Assembly (NCBI RefSeq): GCF_000145275.1
Contig: NC_014393.1
Location: 4,960,001 to 5,024,000 of the forward strand
Direction of reading: 5' to 3'
DNA length: 64,000 nucleotides
Source of the DNA: Clostridium cellulovorans 743B
GTDB lineage: Bacteria > Bacillota > Clostridia > Clostridiales > Clostridiaceae
Part shown: positions 20,167 through 28,126 of the stretch, piece by piece
How positions within the stretch are numbered: position 1 is the stretch's first letter
How the letters are laid out: the number at the start of each line of letters is the position of its first letter
Program-made: the position numbers and the translations under genes
Notes under the pieces: model-generated
The model's database searches: none
Seen by the model: only the letters and a program-made list of their open reading frames with translations
Told to the model about the DNA's origin: nothing

Positions 20167-21681
20167 TTAGTTTAGGACTAATTCTTTAAATTCTTCTGCA
20201 AGCCCTTCAGCACAGGCTTTATGCTTTTCTTGAGCCATCTTTAGAACTTCCTTAGCTTCTTCAATTCTTCCCAATTGGAATAGAACTACTATATAGTCAT
20301 GATATGGATCTACATAGCCTTCTGGAGATAACTCTGAAGCTTTCTTTAGGTTTTCAATACCTTCCTCTATTCTTTCAAGCTTACAAAGTGCTAACCCTAA
20401 TCCTTTTAATCCATAAACGTGATTTGAGTCTTTATTTAAAATTTTGTCATTTAATTCAACACATAGTTTATAATTTCCAGTCATGTATGCAGCTAGAGCA
20501 TAATCGCTTAATAATTTCTCACTTTCATCTTTACTTATAAGTCTTTCACAAGCATGTAACACCATCTCAAAATTAGATTCCTTTAAATATTCTTCTGCTT
20601 GAGCCTTTAGGGTATCTATATTATCTGATAACTTTTTCATCTCACATGCTACTGCATAATTATATGAACAGTGGGTATTTTCTGCATACATATCTCCACC
20701 AATAGATATACGGGTGTTTGAGCATCCTCCATGACAATAGTCTCCATAAGTACAAGTTTTACAGACACCACTTAACTTATCTCTAGACATCTCTCTATTC
20801 CATGCAAAGTTACTTTCTTTTTCCCAAATATCTTTTAAAGAAGTTTCACGGATATTTCCTTCTATATATTTTTGTTCACGAATTGAAGTACAGCCTACGA
20901 TATCACCATTATGCAAAATACCAAATGATGTCTTTCCAGCTCCACAGCCTGTCCAAAAAGCATTCTCATTACCAGCTCTTTTTTGTCTAACCTTTATTTC
21001 TTTTATATTGAAATATCCTAAACAATCTGCTAAGTCTACAGCAATTCTATCTTCTAGCATTGTTTCATATGCAAAGTTTATAACATCATCAATTTGAGAA
21101 GGTGCAAGAGTTGTTTCTTTTCTATCTTTAAAACTCCCCATCGGTAATGCGATTTGTAGTTGCCATTGACTTACGCCCATTTCAATAAATTTTTCTTTCA
21201 TTTCTCCTAGCATAAGTAAGTTTTCTGTACTTATCGTAGTTATTACAGACGTAGCTATTCCGGCATCTTTTAAATACTTTAATGATTGAGAAGATCGAGC
21301 AAAAGAACCTGGTTTTCTCATATAATCATGATGCTCTTCTAACCCATCTAAACTTATAGCCACTGTTCCAACACCAGCTTCAGCTGCTAACTTTGCTATT
21401 TCTTCAGTAACTAACCATCCATTTGTTATTATATTTGGGATAACTCCATTTTTCGTAAGTTCCTTTGCAATAAGGTGCCAATCCTTTCTAGTAGTTGGTT
21501 CACCACCAGAAAGTGTTATGTATTGCATACCTAATTCTCCAAGTTGCCTACATAAATCTAATGCTTCTTCTGTTGTTAATTCATCTGGTAATGGATTTTC
21601 ACAAATAGATCCACAATGCTTACAACGCATGTTACAGCCCATTGTTATTTCCCATACTGATGTAATAGGTTGATTAATCAT
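20167..21681 (-). CDS. Radical SAM/SPASM peptide maturase with C-terminal TPR domain, copy A (candidate splicease)
   Basis: 504 residues. The N-terminal radical SAM site is Cys16-x3-Cys20-x2-Cys23 (GCNMRCKHCG), with GGEP at 59-62 and an ISLDGLEEHHD strand. The SPASM region (residues ~246-338) has Cys246, Cys264, then Cys307-x2-Cys310-x5-Cys316-x3-Cys320 and Cys338, enough for auxiliary iron-sulfur clusters. Residues ~360-495 form helical TPR-like repeats. I see no N-terminal RRE (PqqD-like) domain and no RRE gene nearby, so the TPR part may bind the leader; that is inference. The neighbouring precursors carry X-Tyr-Gly motifs, which makes a PlpX-like splicease the leading guess. Tyrosine cross-linking or epimerisation are alternatives. 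Residues 1-464 are identical to copy B. Confidence 0.85.
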   Translation of the reverse strand: MINQPITSVWEITMGCNMRCKHCGSICENPLPDELTTEEALDLCRQLGELGMQYITLSGGEPTTRKDWHLIAKELTKNGVIPNIITNGWLVTEEIAKLAAEAGVGTVAISLDGLEEHHDYMRKPGSFARSSQSLKYLKDAGIATSVITTISTENLLMLGEMKEKFIEMGVSQWQLQIALPMGSFKDRKETTLAPSQIDDVINFAYETMLEDRIAVDLADCLGYFNIKEIKVRQKRAGNENAFWTGCGAGKTSFGILHNGDIVGCTSIREQKYIEGNIRETSLKDIWEKESNFAWNREMSRDKLSGVCKTCTYGDYCHGGCSNTRISIGGDMYAENTHCSYNYAVACEMKKLSDNIDTLKAQAEEYLKESNFEMVLHACERLISKDESEKLLSDYALAAYMTGNYKLCVELNDKILNKDSNHVYGLKGLGLALCKLERIEEGIENLKKASELSPEGYVDPYHDYIVVLFQLGRIEEAKEVLKMAQEKHKACAEGLAEEFKELVLN

Positions 21682-21691
21682 AATTTTTTCT
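20300..21691. repeat. 1392-bp repeat, copy A (radical SAM gene)
   Basis: By eye, identical base for base to 25287-26678 (offset 4987). Flanks diverge at once on the low side (20299 a versus 25286 g) and after a 2-base indel on the high side. Neighbouring precursors are homologous but clearly different, which points to recent gene conversion or strong homogenisation of the enzyme gene. Confidence 0.88.
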
Positions 21692-21879
21692 CTCCCTTAA
21701 ATCTATATTAATTTCTTCTTGCCCCAACTTATTTATCATGCTAAAAATTTTTGTTACAAACTATTAATGAAAGTTTTTAGCACTTATAGCCATCACAGAA
21801 AGTTAATTTTATACTTATAAATTCTAATTATCATATTATTTATTTAAATTTTGTAATATTGTTATATCGCTTAAACCTA

Positions 21880-21946
21880 GCTAGCAGTAGATTAATATAA
21901 ATGGACTATCGTAAATTTAAAAAATCCTCTATTATTTTCTGCTAGC
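21880..21946. promoter_or_regulatory. Conserved long-range inverted repeat between precursor A0 and radical SAM copy A
   Basis: GCTAGCAG (21880-21887) and CTGCTAGC (21939-21946), 51 bases apart. The same pair sits at the same place in cassette B. It lies in the 337-base gap between precursor A0 and the enzyme gene and could be an operator pair or an RNA stem that sets the ratio of precursor to enzyme. The rest of gap 21682-22018 shows only the enzyme's ribosome-binding site (GGGAGAG). Confidence 0.55.
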
Positions 21947-22018
21947 AAAATCAACGGTAACTATGTAAAACTGTTAAGTTTTAAATTTAGCATTAACATA
22001 AGATTTAACCTGATGAAT

Positions 22019-22144
22019 TTATGCTAAAGCAACAGTTTTAGAACTTGGAGGTCTAACACCATATACTATAAGCGCATCTTTTTGAATCCTTACTGCTCCA
22101 CCATTGATTTTGTTTAGATCTTTAATATCTATAAATCCTTCCAT
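22019..22144 (-). CDS. RiPP precursor peptide A0, one X-Tyr-Gly motif
   Basis: 41 residues with a very strong ribosome-binding site (AAAGGAGGTGAAG, ATG at 22142-22144). The leader MEGFIDIKDLNKINGG is followed by a short core with Val27-Tyr-Gly-Val and then RPPSS. It differs from B0 (26962-27087) at only a few core positions. It lies upstream of the enzyme gene, with a conserved inverted repeat between. Together with B0 and C it forms a Met-Glu-Gly-Phe class distinct from the Met-Lys-Gly-Phe class found downstream of the enzymes. Confidence 0.82.
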   Translation of the reverse strand: MEGFIDIKDLNKINGGAVRIQKDALIVYGVRPPSSKTVALA

Positions 22145-22752
22145 ATTCTTCACCTCCTTTCACAAAAATCAACAAATTCTTGACACTATATTTTTCTTAG
22201 TCTAGGAATCATTTAAGTTCTATTTTGCCGTTTTTTTAATGTTTATTGGAATTACTATAGTATATACAGAAACGTTAACCAAGTGGCTTATGGTATCCTA
22301 ATAGCATGGATATAAACCTTTTCATTGTCTTTCTATATTTAAGTATATTTTTCTAAATATCCTATATTTAAACAATAATACGTTATATTCAATAAGTCAA
22401 CTTCCATTTTGTTAATATATCTCATTTTATATGTTTTACTGACATAATATTTAAATATCATGACAATAAGTATCATTTATTGTAACTATTTTAAATTTCA
22501 TCTAACAATCCGTTAATTTTTATACAACTTAGAAATTACCATTTATCGTTAATTATCTGCTTATATAAAATAAATTCAATATATTTATATAAGTGTGTCG
22601 AAAAGCAAAAAAACTAATTCCTGGTATGCTTTATTAGAAATTAACTCTTAAATGTCTTCTAAAACTTTATTAGCAACCTTTACCCTCCGAATTTATGATA
22701 ATAAATATGAATTTGTGTTATTTTTTTACCTAACATAGAATTATATAATTAT

Positions 22753-22789
22753 TGTAAACAATTACATAGCGCGTGCATTATTGTTTACA
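22753..22789. promoter_or_regulatory. Dyad with cre-like box upstream of the second mannanase
   Basis: TGTAAACAAT (22753-22762) and ATTGTTTACA (22780-22789) are perfect inverted 10-mers, 17 bases apart. The left half extends to TGTAAACAATTACA, one mismatch from the CcpA cre consensus TGWAANCGNTNWCA. It lies ~190 bases upstream of the mannanase start and ~610 from precursor A0 on the other strand. Carbon-catabolite or LacI-type control of the mannanase is a reasonable inference. The rest of gap 22145-22978 is AT-rich with no other feature I can name. Confidence 0.45.
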
Positions 22790-22978
22790 CTCTATTTTTG
22801 TACTAACACACCTATAAATACATTGTGCTAACATTCTATAAAAGTCGCAAAAATTATTATCAAATATCAATTCTCAACAGTTTTCATATTACAGGCGCCT
22901 ACTGAAAACAGCATTATAACTAGTTCAACACTTCCCTTTATCCTATTAATTTTATTAACGTCAAAGGAGATGTTTATT

Positions 22979-24406
22979 ATGAAATTTCTATCAATCAAAA
23001 AATCACTTTCATATATTTCAGCATTAGTTCTTACAATTTCAATCACTAGTTCTTTTACAGATCCTGTTTATGCTGTTAGCAGCACTTGCAAAACAGGAAT
23101 GTTTCTCGGTTATGATGGTGGTATAAGCACCACTGGCGTAAGTACCTACAGCCCAGATATTGTATCTCTTGACTATTGCAATTGGAATGGCTCAACTGGT
23201 GCTAACATGATAAGTTATAGTTCTAATAGCACTGTTAAAAACTTAGGAAAGACTATCTCAGTATCTTGTCACATGCCAAATCCAAAAGGCGGAAATGTTA
23301 ACACCTTATTGTCTGCTTCAGATTTTGATATTTTAGCTAATCAAAAAATACAAAACATTACAACTTCAAGTTCTGTAATGTTACAAACATATAAAGCAGA
23401 GATAGATAAGATTGCTGCTGGATTAGCTGATCTAGGTACTACTGTATACTATAGACCATTCCATGAAATGAATTATGGTTGGTTCTGGTGGGGTGCTCAA
23501 GACACAACTGATTTCAAAACACTTTGGTACAACTTATATGATTATATTATTAACTACAAAAAACTAACAAATGTTAAATTCGTCTATGCTCCGAATAAAG
23601 GAGATAAGGCTGCTGACTATTATCCTGATAGTTCAACAGTAACTTGGATAGGAATCGATGCTTATAGCGATGATCCTGAAAATGATAGCGCAATTCAAAC
23701 CGCATATAATGCACTTATTAATAAGGGAAAAATCATTGGTTTCAGTGAAGTTGGACCAGCTGTAGGCGGCGCATATGTAAATAGTAATAATCAACAACTT
23801 AAAAAATTTGATTATTCTTTATGGAATAATGCTATAAATAATAAATATACTGGAGCTAGCTATTTCATAACTTGGGATGGAGCTTATGCACCTTTTAATA
23901 ATATAAATGGTTCTTTGCTTTTCACAAAGAGTGATTCTTCAGCTACATCTAGTGCATTAACTAAGTATAACTTCGAAAATAGTAATCAAGGTTGGGTTGG
24001 AAATACAAATGTCACTGGTCCATGGTCTGTTAATGAATGGAGTGACAAAGGATCTTATTCGCTGAAAGGAAATATAACACTTTCTAGTGGCACTAAATAC
24101 TATCTGTATAATCCGATAAGTGATAACTATTCAGGATACAAAACCTTAAAAGCAAGAGTTAAAGTTGCTTCATGGGGTAACTTAGGTTCTGGACTTACTG
24201 CAAAATTATATGTAAAAACAGGAAACTCATATACTTGGTATGATGGTGGTTCTGTAATTGTTAACACCAGTTCAACAACTCTAACATTAAATTTGGCAAA
24301 CATTATAAATACGTCACAAATTAAGGAAGTTGGAGTTGAATTTATCGGTGGTTCAAATTCTTCAGGAACATCGGCAATATACGTGGACAATATAACTTTG
24401 GAATAA
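22979..24406 (+). CDS. Secreted GH26 beta-mannanase with C-terminal carbohydrate-binding module, no dockerin
   Basis: About 475 residues. The start is the ATG at 22979, nine bases after AAAGGAG; the ATG at 22970 abuts that site. Signal peptide to ~residue 32 (DPVYA), then a GH26 domain with acid/base Glu163 (YRPFHEMNYGWFWWG) and nucleophile Glu257 (GFSEVGP). The C-terminal ~150 residues form a beta-sandwich module (YNFEN.NQGW to YVDNITL) of the kind that binds mannan. There is no dockerin, so unlike the other GH26 protein it should act free of the cellulosome. It is oriented opposite to the flanking RiPP genes and splits the two cassettes. Confidence 0.92.
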   Translation: MKFLSIKKSLSYISALVLTISITSSFTDPVYAVSSTCKTGMFLGYDGGISTTGVSTYSPDIVSLDYCNWNGSTGANMISYSSNSTVKNLGKTISVSCHMPNPKGGNVNTLLSASDFDILANQKIQNITTSSSVMLQTYKAEIDKIAAGLADLGTTVYYRPFHEMNYGWFWWGAQDTTDFKTLWYNLYDYIINYKKLTNVKFVYAPNKGDKAADYYPDSSTVTWIGIDAYSDDPENDSAIQTAYNALINKGKIIGFSEVGPAVGGAYVNSNNQQLKKFDYSLWNNAINNKYTGASYFITWDGAYAPFNNINGSLLFTKSDSSATSSALTKYNFENSNQGWVGNTNVTGPWSVNEWSDKGSYSLKGNITLSSGTKYYLYNPISDNYSGYKTLKARVKVASWGNLGSGLTAKLYVKTGNSYTWYDGGSVIVNTSSTTLTLNLANIINTSQIKEVGVEFIGGSNSSGTSAIYVDNITLE

Positions 24407-24536
24407 ATATATACAATAACAAAACGTCTAGTTTTGTGCAAATTTGCAATAGTAATGTAATTTCTGCAATATCAAATTGACTACTTATCTATTGGCAATG
24501 AAAGTCTTTTGAATGTCCATTTATAACATAATAGAA

Positions 24537-24577
24537 AAATCCTATAGAATGTTTTTTATAATCATTCTATAGGATTT
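24537..24577 (-). terminator. Terminator hairpin of RiPP cassette B
   Basis: A perfect 15-bp stem, AAATCCTATAGAATG (24537-24551) / CATTCTATAGGATTT (24563-24577), 13 bases past the precursor B2 stop. It lies between convergent genes and may also stop the mannanase transcript. The ATCCTATAG core matches the cassette A terminator. Confidence 0.85.
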
Positions 24578-24589
24578 CATTTCTACTTA

Positions 24590-24718
24590 CTAGAAATCAA
24601 TTCCATACAATACTGTTGGTCTTTTAGGAATTATCTTTTTTACTAAACGTGAGAACCAAGATCCCCCATTTACTTGTTGCAGTTTTTCTATTTCTCTAAT
24701 TTCTATAAAACCTTTCAT
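24590..24718 (-). CDS. RiPP precursor peptide B2, cationic core with one X-Tyr-Gly motif
   Basis: 42 residues. The start is the ATG at 24716-24718 after AGAGGAGGAAT; a longer frame reaching to 24778 runs through that site. The leader MKGFIEIREIEKLQQVNGG is three residues longer than its relatives. The core is unusual: a Trp-Phe pair, then a Lys/Arg-rich segment (SRLVKKIIPKRP), and finally Leu37-Tyr-Gly-Ile two residues from the C-terminus. The amphipathic, basic core suggests membrane activity, which is inference. It is separated by 231 bases from B1, so it may have its own promoter. Confidence 0.75.
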   Translation of the reverse strand: MKGFIEIREIEKLQQVNGGSWFSRLVKKIIPKRPTVLYGIDF

Positions 24719-24949
24719 TCTAATTCCTCCTCTAATTAATAAATAAAGAAATATATATGTTTCATTTCTTGAAATCAAATCGAAAATTTATCTAATTACT
24801 AAAAGAAAAACAAATTCTATTTAGAATCTTTATTGAAACATATATAAGGAATTATAGCTGCATCGCGTTACAACTAAAGAATTGTCTGTAAAATTCACTT
24901 TTATAGATACTTACATATCATATCTTTATGTCGATGCTCTTGCTTTTCC

Positions 24950-25132
24950 CTATTTTGTTATAGTAACTGGATAAATTCCATATAAGGGTCTAACACCATA
25001 CTTTACAACAGGTGGCCTAACTACAACACCATACTTAAGAGTTATTGCTTCATTTGCAGCTATTATCGAACTTACTAAGCTATCTCCTCCGTTGATTGAA
25101 ACTACTTCTTTTATATCAACAAATCCTTTCAT
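24950..25132 (-). CDS. RiPP precursor peptide B1, three X-Tyr-Gly motifs
   Basis: 60 residues, ATG after GAAAGGAGGTGAGAAA. Leader MKGFVDIKEVVSINGG; core motifs Lys33-Tyr-Gly-Val, Lys44-Tyr-Gly-Val and Leu50-Tyr-Gly-Ile. The tail GVRPLYGIYPVTI is the same as in A1. It lies 21 bases behind radical SAM copy B, so enzyme and peptide are co-transcribed. Confidence 0.84.
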   Translation of the reverse strand: MKGFVDIKEVVSINGGDSLVSSIIAANEAITLKYGVVVRPPVVKYGVRPLYGIYPVTITK

Positions 25133-25153
25133 TTTCTCACCTCCTTTCTATAT

Positions 25154-26668
25154 TTATGCAAGCATTATCTCTTTGAATTCTCGTGCAAGCTCCTTAGCAC
25201 ATTGTTTATGTTTTTCTTGCGCCTTCTTTAAGACTTCCTTAGCTTCTTCAATTCTTCCTAATTGGAATAGAACTATTATATAGTCGTGATATGGATCTAC
25301 ATAGCCTTCTGGAGATAACTCTGAAGCTTTCTTTAGGTTTTCAATACCTTCCTCTATTCTTTCAAGCTTACAAAGTGCTAACCCTAATCCTTTTAATCCA
25401 TAAACGTGATTTGAGTCTTTATTTAAAATTTTGTCATTTAATTCAACACATAGTTTATAATTTCCAGTCATGTATGCAGCTAGAGCATAATCGCTTAATA
25501 ATTTCTCACTTTCATCTTTACTTATAAGTCTTTCACAAGCATGTAACACCATCTCAAAATTAGATTCCTTTAAATATTCTTCTGCTTGAGCCTTTAGGGT
25601 ATCTATATTATCTGATAACTTTTTCATCTCACATGCTACTGCATAATTATATGAACAGTGGGTATTTTCTGCATACATATCTCCACCAATAGATATACGG
25701 GTGTTTGAGCATCCTCCATGACAATAGTCTCCATAAGTACAAGTTTTACAGACACCACTTAACTTATCTCTAGACATCTCTCTATTCCATGCAAAGTTAC
25801 TTTCTTTTTCCCAAATATCTTTTAAAGAAGTTTCACGGATATTTCCTTCTATATATTTTTGTTCACGAATTGAAGTACAGCCTACGATATCACCATTATG
25901 CAAAATACCAAATGATGTCTTTCCAGCTCCACAGCCTGTCCAAAAAGCATTCTCATTACCAGCTCTTTTTTGTCTAACCTTTATTTCTTTTATATTGAAA
26001 TATCCTAAACAATCTGCTAAGTCTACAGCAATTCTATCTTCTAGCATTGTTTCATATGCAAAGTTTATAACATCATCAATTTGAGAAGGTGCAAGAGTTG
26101 TTTCTTTTCTATCTTTAAAACTCCCCATCGGTAATGCGATTTGTAGTTGCCATTGACTTACGCCCATTTCAATAAATTTTTCTTTCATTTCTCCTAGCAT
26201 AAGTAAGTTTTCTGTACTTATCGTAGTTATTACAGACGTAGCTATTCCGGCATCTTTTAAATACTTTAATGATTGAGAAGATCGAGCAAAAGAACCTGGT
26301 TTTCTCATATAATCATGATGCTCTTCTAACCCATCTAAACTTATAGCCACTGTTCCAACACCAGCTTCAGCTGCTAACTTTGCTATTTCTTCAGTAACTA
26401 ACCATCCATTTGTTATTATATTTGGGATAACTCCATTTTTCGTAAGTTCCTTTGCAATAAGGTGCCAATCCTTTCTAGTAGTTGGTTCACCACCAGAAAG
26501 TGTTATGTATTGCATACCTAATTCTCCAAGTTGCCTACATAAATCTAATGCTTCTTCTGTTGTTAATTCATCTGGTAATGGATTTTCACAAATAGATCCA
26601 CAATGCTTACAACGCATGTTACAGCCCATTGTTATTTCCCATACTGATGTAATAGGTTGATTAATCAT
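25154..26668 (-). CDS. Radical SAM/SPASM peptide maturase with C-terminal TPR domain, copy B (candidate splicease)
   Basis: 504 residues, with the same domain order as copy A: radical SAM Cys16/Cys20/Cys23, GGEP, SPASM cysteines from Cys246 to Cys338, then TPR-like helices. Identical to copy A for residues 1-464; differences are Val465 to Ile, Met482 to Lys and about eight changes in the last 16 residues (tail EFKEIMLA instead of EFKELVLN). All changes are in the TPR end, next to the junction with the cassette's own precursor. Start ATG after GGGAG. It would modify B0, B1 and B2, and perhaps all seven precursors. Confidence 0.85.
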   Translation of the reverse strand: MINQPITSVWEITMGCNMRCKHCGSICENPLPDELTTEEALDLCRQLGELGMQYITLSGGEPTTRKDWHLIAKELTKNGVIPNIITNGWLVTEEIAKLAAEAGVGTVAISLDGLEEHHDYMRKPGSFARSSQSLKYLKDAGIATSVITTISTENLLMLGEMKEKFIEMGVSQWQLQIALPMGSFKDRKETTLAPSQIDDVINFAYETMLEDRIAVDLADCLGYFNIKEIKVRQKRAGNENAFWTGCGAGKTSFGILHNGDIVGCTSIREQKYIEGNIRETSLKDIWEKESNFAWNREMSRDKLSGVCKTCTYGDYCHGGCSNTRISIGGDMYAENTHCSYNYAVACEMKKLSDNIDTLKAQAEEYLKESNFEMVLHACERLISKDESEKLLSDYALAAYMTGNYKLCVELNDKILNKDSNHVYGLKGLGLALCKLERIEEGIENLKKASELSPEGYVDPYHDYIIVLFQLGRIEEAKEVLKKAQEKHKQCAKELAREFKEIMLA

Positions 26669-26678
26669 AATTTTTTCT
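25287..26678. repeat. 1392-bp repeat, copy B (radical SAM gene)
   Basis: The second copy of the block at 20300-21691. No synonymous differences were found in the stretches I compared, whereas the code for the last ~40 residues and all flanking genes differ. Confidence 0.88.
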
Positions 26679-26823
26679 CCCTTAAATCTATATTGATTTG
26701 TTCTTATATCAGTCTTATTTACTATGTTAAAAACACATAACTTTTCTAACTTATTTAGTTAAGAAACTACTATATATGCTTTATTATTTTACCAAACCAC
26801 TATGCGTATATATCTTAAACACA

Positions 26824-26888
26824 GCTAGCAGTAGATAATATCTCTTTACTACTTTAAACATTCGTAATTTTCTTTATCTTCTGCTAGC
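26824..26888. promoter_or_regulatory. Conserved long-range inverted repeat between precursor B0 and radical SAM copy B
   Basis: GCTAGCAGTAGATAA (26824-26838) and TTATCTTCTGCTAGC (26874-26888) match in 14 of 15 inverted positions across a 35-base loop. It occupies the same site as the pair in cassette A, within the 293-base gap between B0 and the enzyme gene. Conservation of the arms, but not of the loop, argues for function as RNA structure or operator. Confidence 0.58.
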
Positions 26889-26961
26889 TAAATCAATATC
26901 AATACTATAAAACTATTTGGTTTCATATTTTTAAACACTAAATATTTTGATGTAAAGATTA

Positions 26962-27087
26962 TTATGCTATAACAGTACCTCCAGAACTTGGTGGTCTAAC
27001 TCCATATACTATAAGTACTTCCTTAGAAATCTTTACTGCCCCACCATTGATTTTATTTAGGTCTTTGATATCAATGAATCCTTCCAT
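26962..27087 (-). CDS. RiPP precursor peptide B0, one X-Tyr-Gly motif
   Basis: 41 residues, ATG at 27085-27087 after AAAGGGGGTGAATT. The leader MEGFIDIKDLNKINGG is identical to that of A0. The core has Val27-Tyr-Gly-Val, then RPPSSGG. First gene of cassette B, upstream of the conserved inverted repeat and the enzyme. Confidence 0.82.
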   Translation of the reverse strand: MEGFIDIKDLNKINGGAVKISKEVLIVYGVRPPSSGGTVIA

Positions 27088-27396
27088 GTAATTCACCCCC
27101 TTTCATAAAAAGTTAATTTATATATATCCTTTTAATCTTTCATATGTAATTATATTTAGAGAATTTATACCCTTTATTCCTATATTTACACAATAATTCC
27201 TTAATCGAAAGAAGTCAACGTACTTTTTGTTAATAATTATCAAATTATATATCTTATTTACACTGAATTTGAACAACAAATTAAATTATATGAGTTTTTT
27301 TGTAATTAATCGCAACTAAATCTATAATTTATTTCACTTTAAATCTAAAATTTATTAACAAAAAACTCCTGTAAGTCTAAAACCGTGTATTAAGAA

Positions 27397-27442
27397 TAAA
27401 AGAACTTATTCTCAATAATATTATTAAGAATAAGTTCTTTTA
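27397..27442 (-). terminator. Strong AT-rich hairpin after precursor C
   Basis: TAAAAGAACTTATTCT (27397-27412) pairs perfectly with AGAATAAGTTCTTTTA (27427-27442); the loop AATAATATTATT is itself palindromic. It lies 115 bases past the precursor C stop, so precursor C is a separate transcript from B0. The rest of gap 27088-27556 should hold the B0 promoter; nothing else is recognisable. Confidence 0.75.
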
Positions 27443-27556
27443 TTAACTGGTTAACCAATACTAACAAAATTATCTTAACTAAAAATTTTCTTAGTATACA
27501 AAAAATTATATAATAATTATTTTATTATGTAACTTTTTACTTTATTACTGGAGTAA

Positions 27557-27700
27557 TTAAGACTTCTTTACTGCATTGGCTATTGTTGTAGCTATTGTTG
27601 TTACTGGATTTATAAATACAACACCATAGCAAATTACGTTTATAGGTAATATACCACCATTGATGTTTTCTAAATCCTTAATTGGTTTAAATCCTTCCAT
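27557..27700 (-). CDS. RiPP precursor peptide C, one Cys-Tyr-Gly motif
   Basis: 47 residues, ATG at 27698-27700 after AAGGGGGG. The leader MEGFKPIKDLENINGG keeps the family pattern. The core has Cys24-Tyr-Gly-Val and then a Thr/Ala-rich hydrophobic tail ending in AVKKS, unlike the other six peptides. It stands alone, with its own terminator. Confidence 0.74.
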   Translation of the reverse strand: MEGFKPIKDLENINGGILPINVICYGVVFINPVTTIATTIANAVKKS

Positions 27701-28024
27701 ATTTGTCCCCCCTTAATATTTTTTAGATATTAATATATATCCATATAACTATAATATTTGCACAAAACTTCCAAGTCAATGTTTTCCTTTCGACTTTTTT
27801 ACTAATCTTAATACACTCACCATGATATTTAATTTAATTAATAAATTATATTGTTTTCTGTATTTTCACCTATAAACCAATATTGCTTAATTTCCCTATA
27901 CACAATTAAGAATCATGTTACCACTAGAACTGTCACAATCACTCTCCACAATGTCACTATGAAAATATAAGTATGTATACTTTTATTTTCAATGTACTAA
28001 ATATTATATCCTGATAAACAAAAG

Positions 28025-28070
28025 AAAGGAGCAACGTCAAAATGCATATACATTCTGAGGTTACTCCTTT
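28025..28070 (-). terminator. Hairpin after the ABC permease gene
   Basis: AAAGGAG (28025-28031) pairs with CTCCTTT (28064-28070), and interrupted pairing continues inward to AATG/CATT. It lies 57 bases past the permease stop. Gap 27701-28126 otherwise holds only the presumed promoter of precursor C. Confidence 0.6.
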
Positions 28071-28126
28071 TCATACTTAAAATAATTTAAAAATTATTCA
28101 TCTAATTTTGATATGATGTCTTGTTA

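Noticed and set aside
20304..20990. Plus-strand frames inside both radical SAM genes, identical in both copies
   Set aside because: They are antisense shadows of a strongly supported enzyme gene; their identity only reflects the duplicated DNA.
24590..24778. Longer 62-residue version of precursor B2
   Set aside because: The extra 20 residues run through the AGAGGAGG ribosome-binding site; the shorter frame restores the family leader.
20300..26678. Assembly artefact as explanation of the duplicated enzyme
   Set aside because: The copies differ in their last ~40 codons and are joined to different precursor genes, so a collapsed or duplicated contig would not give this pattern. Long reads would settle it.
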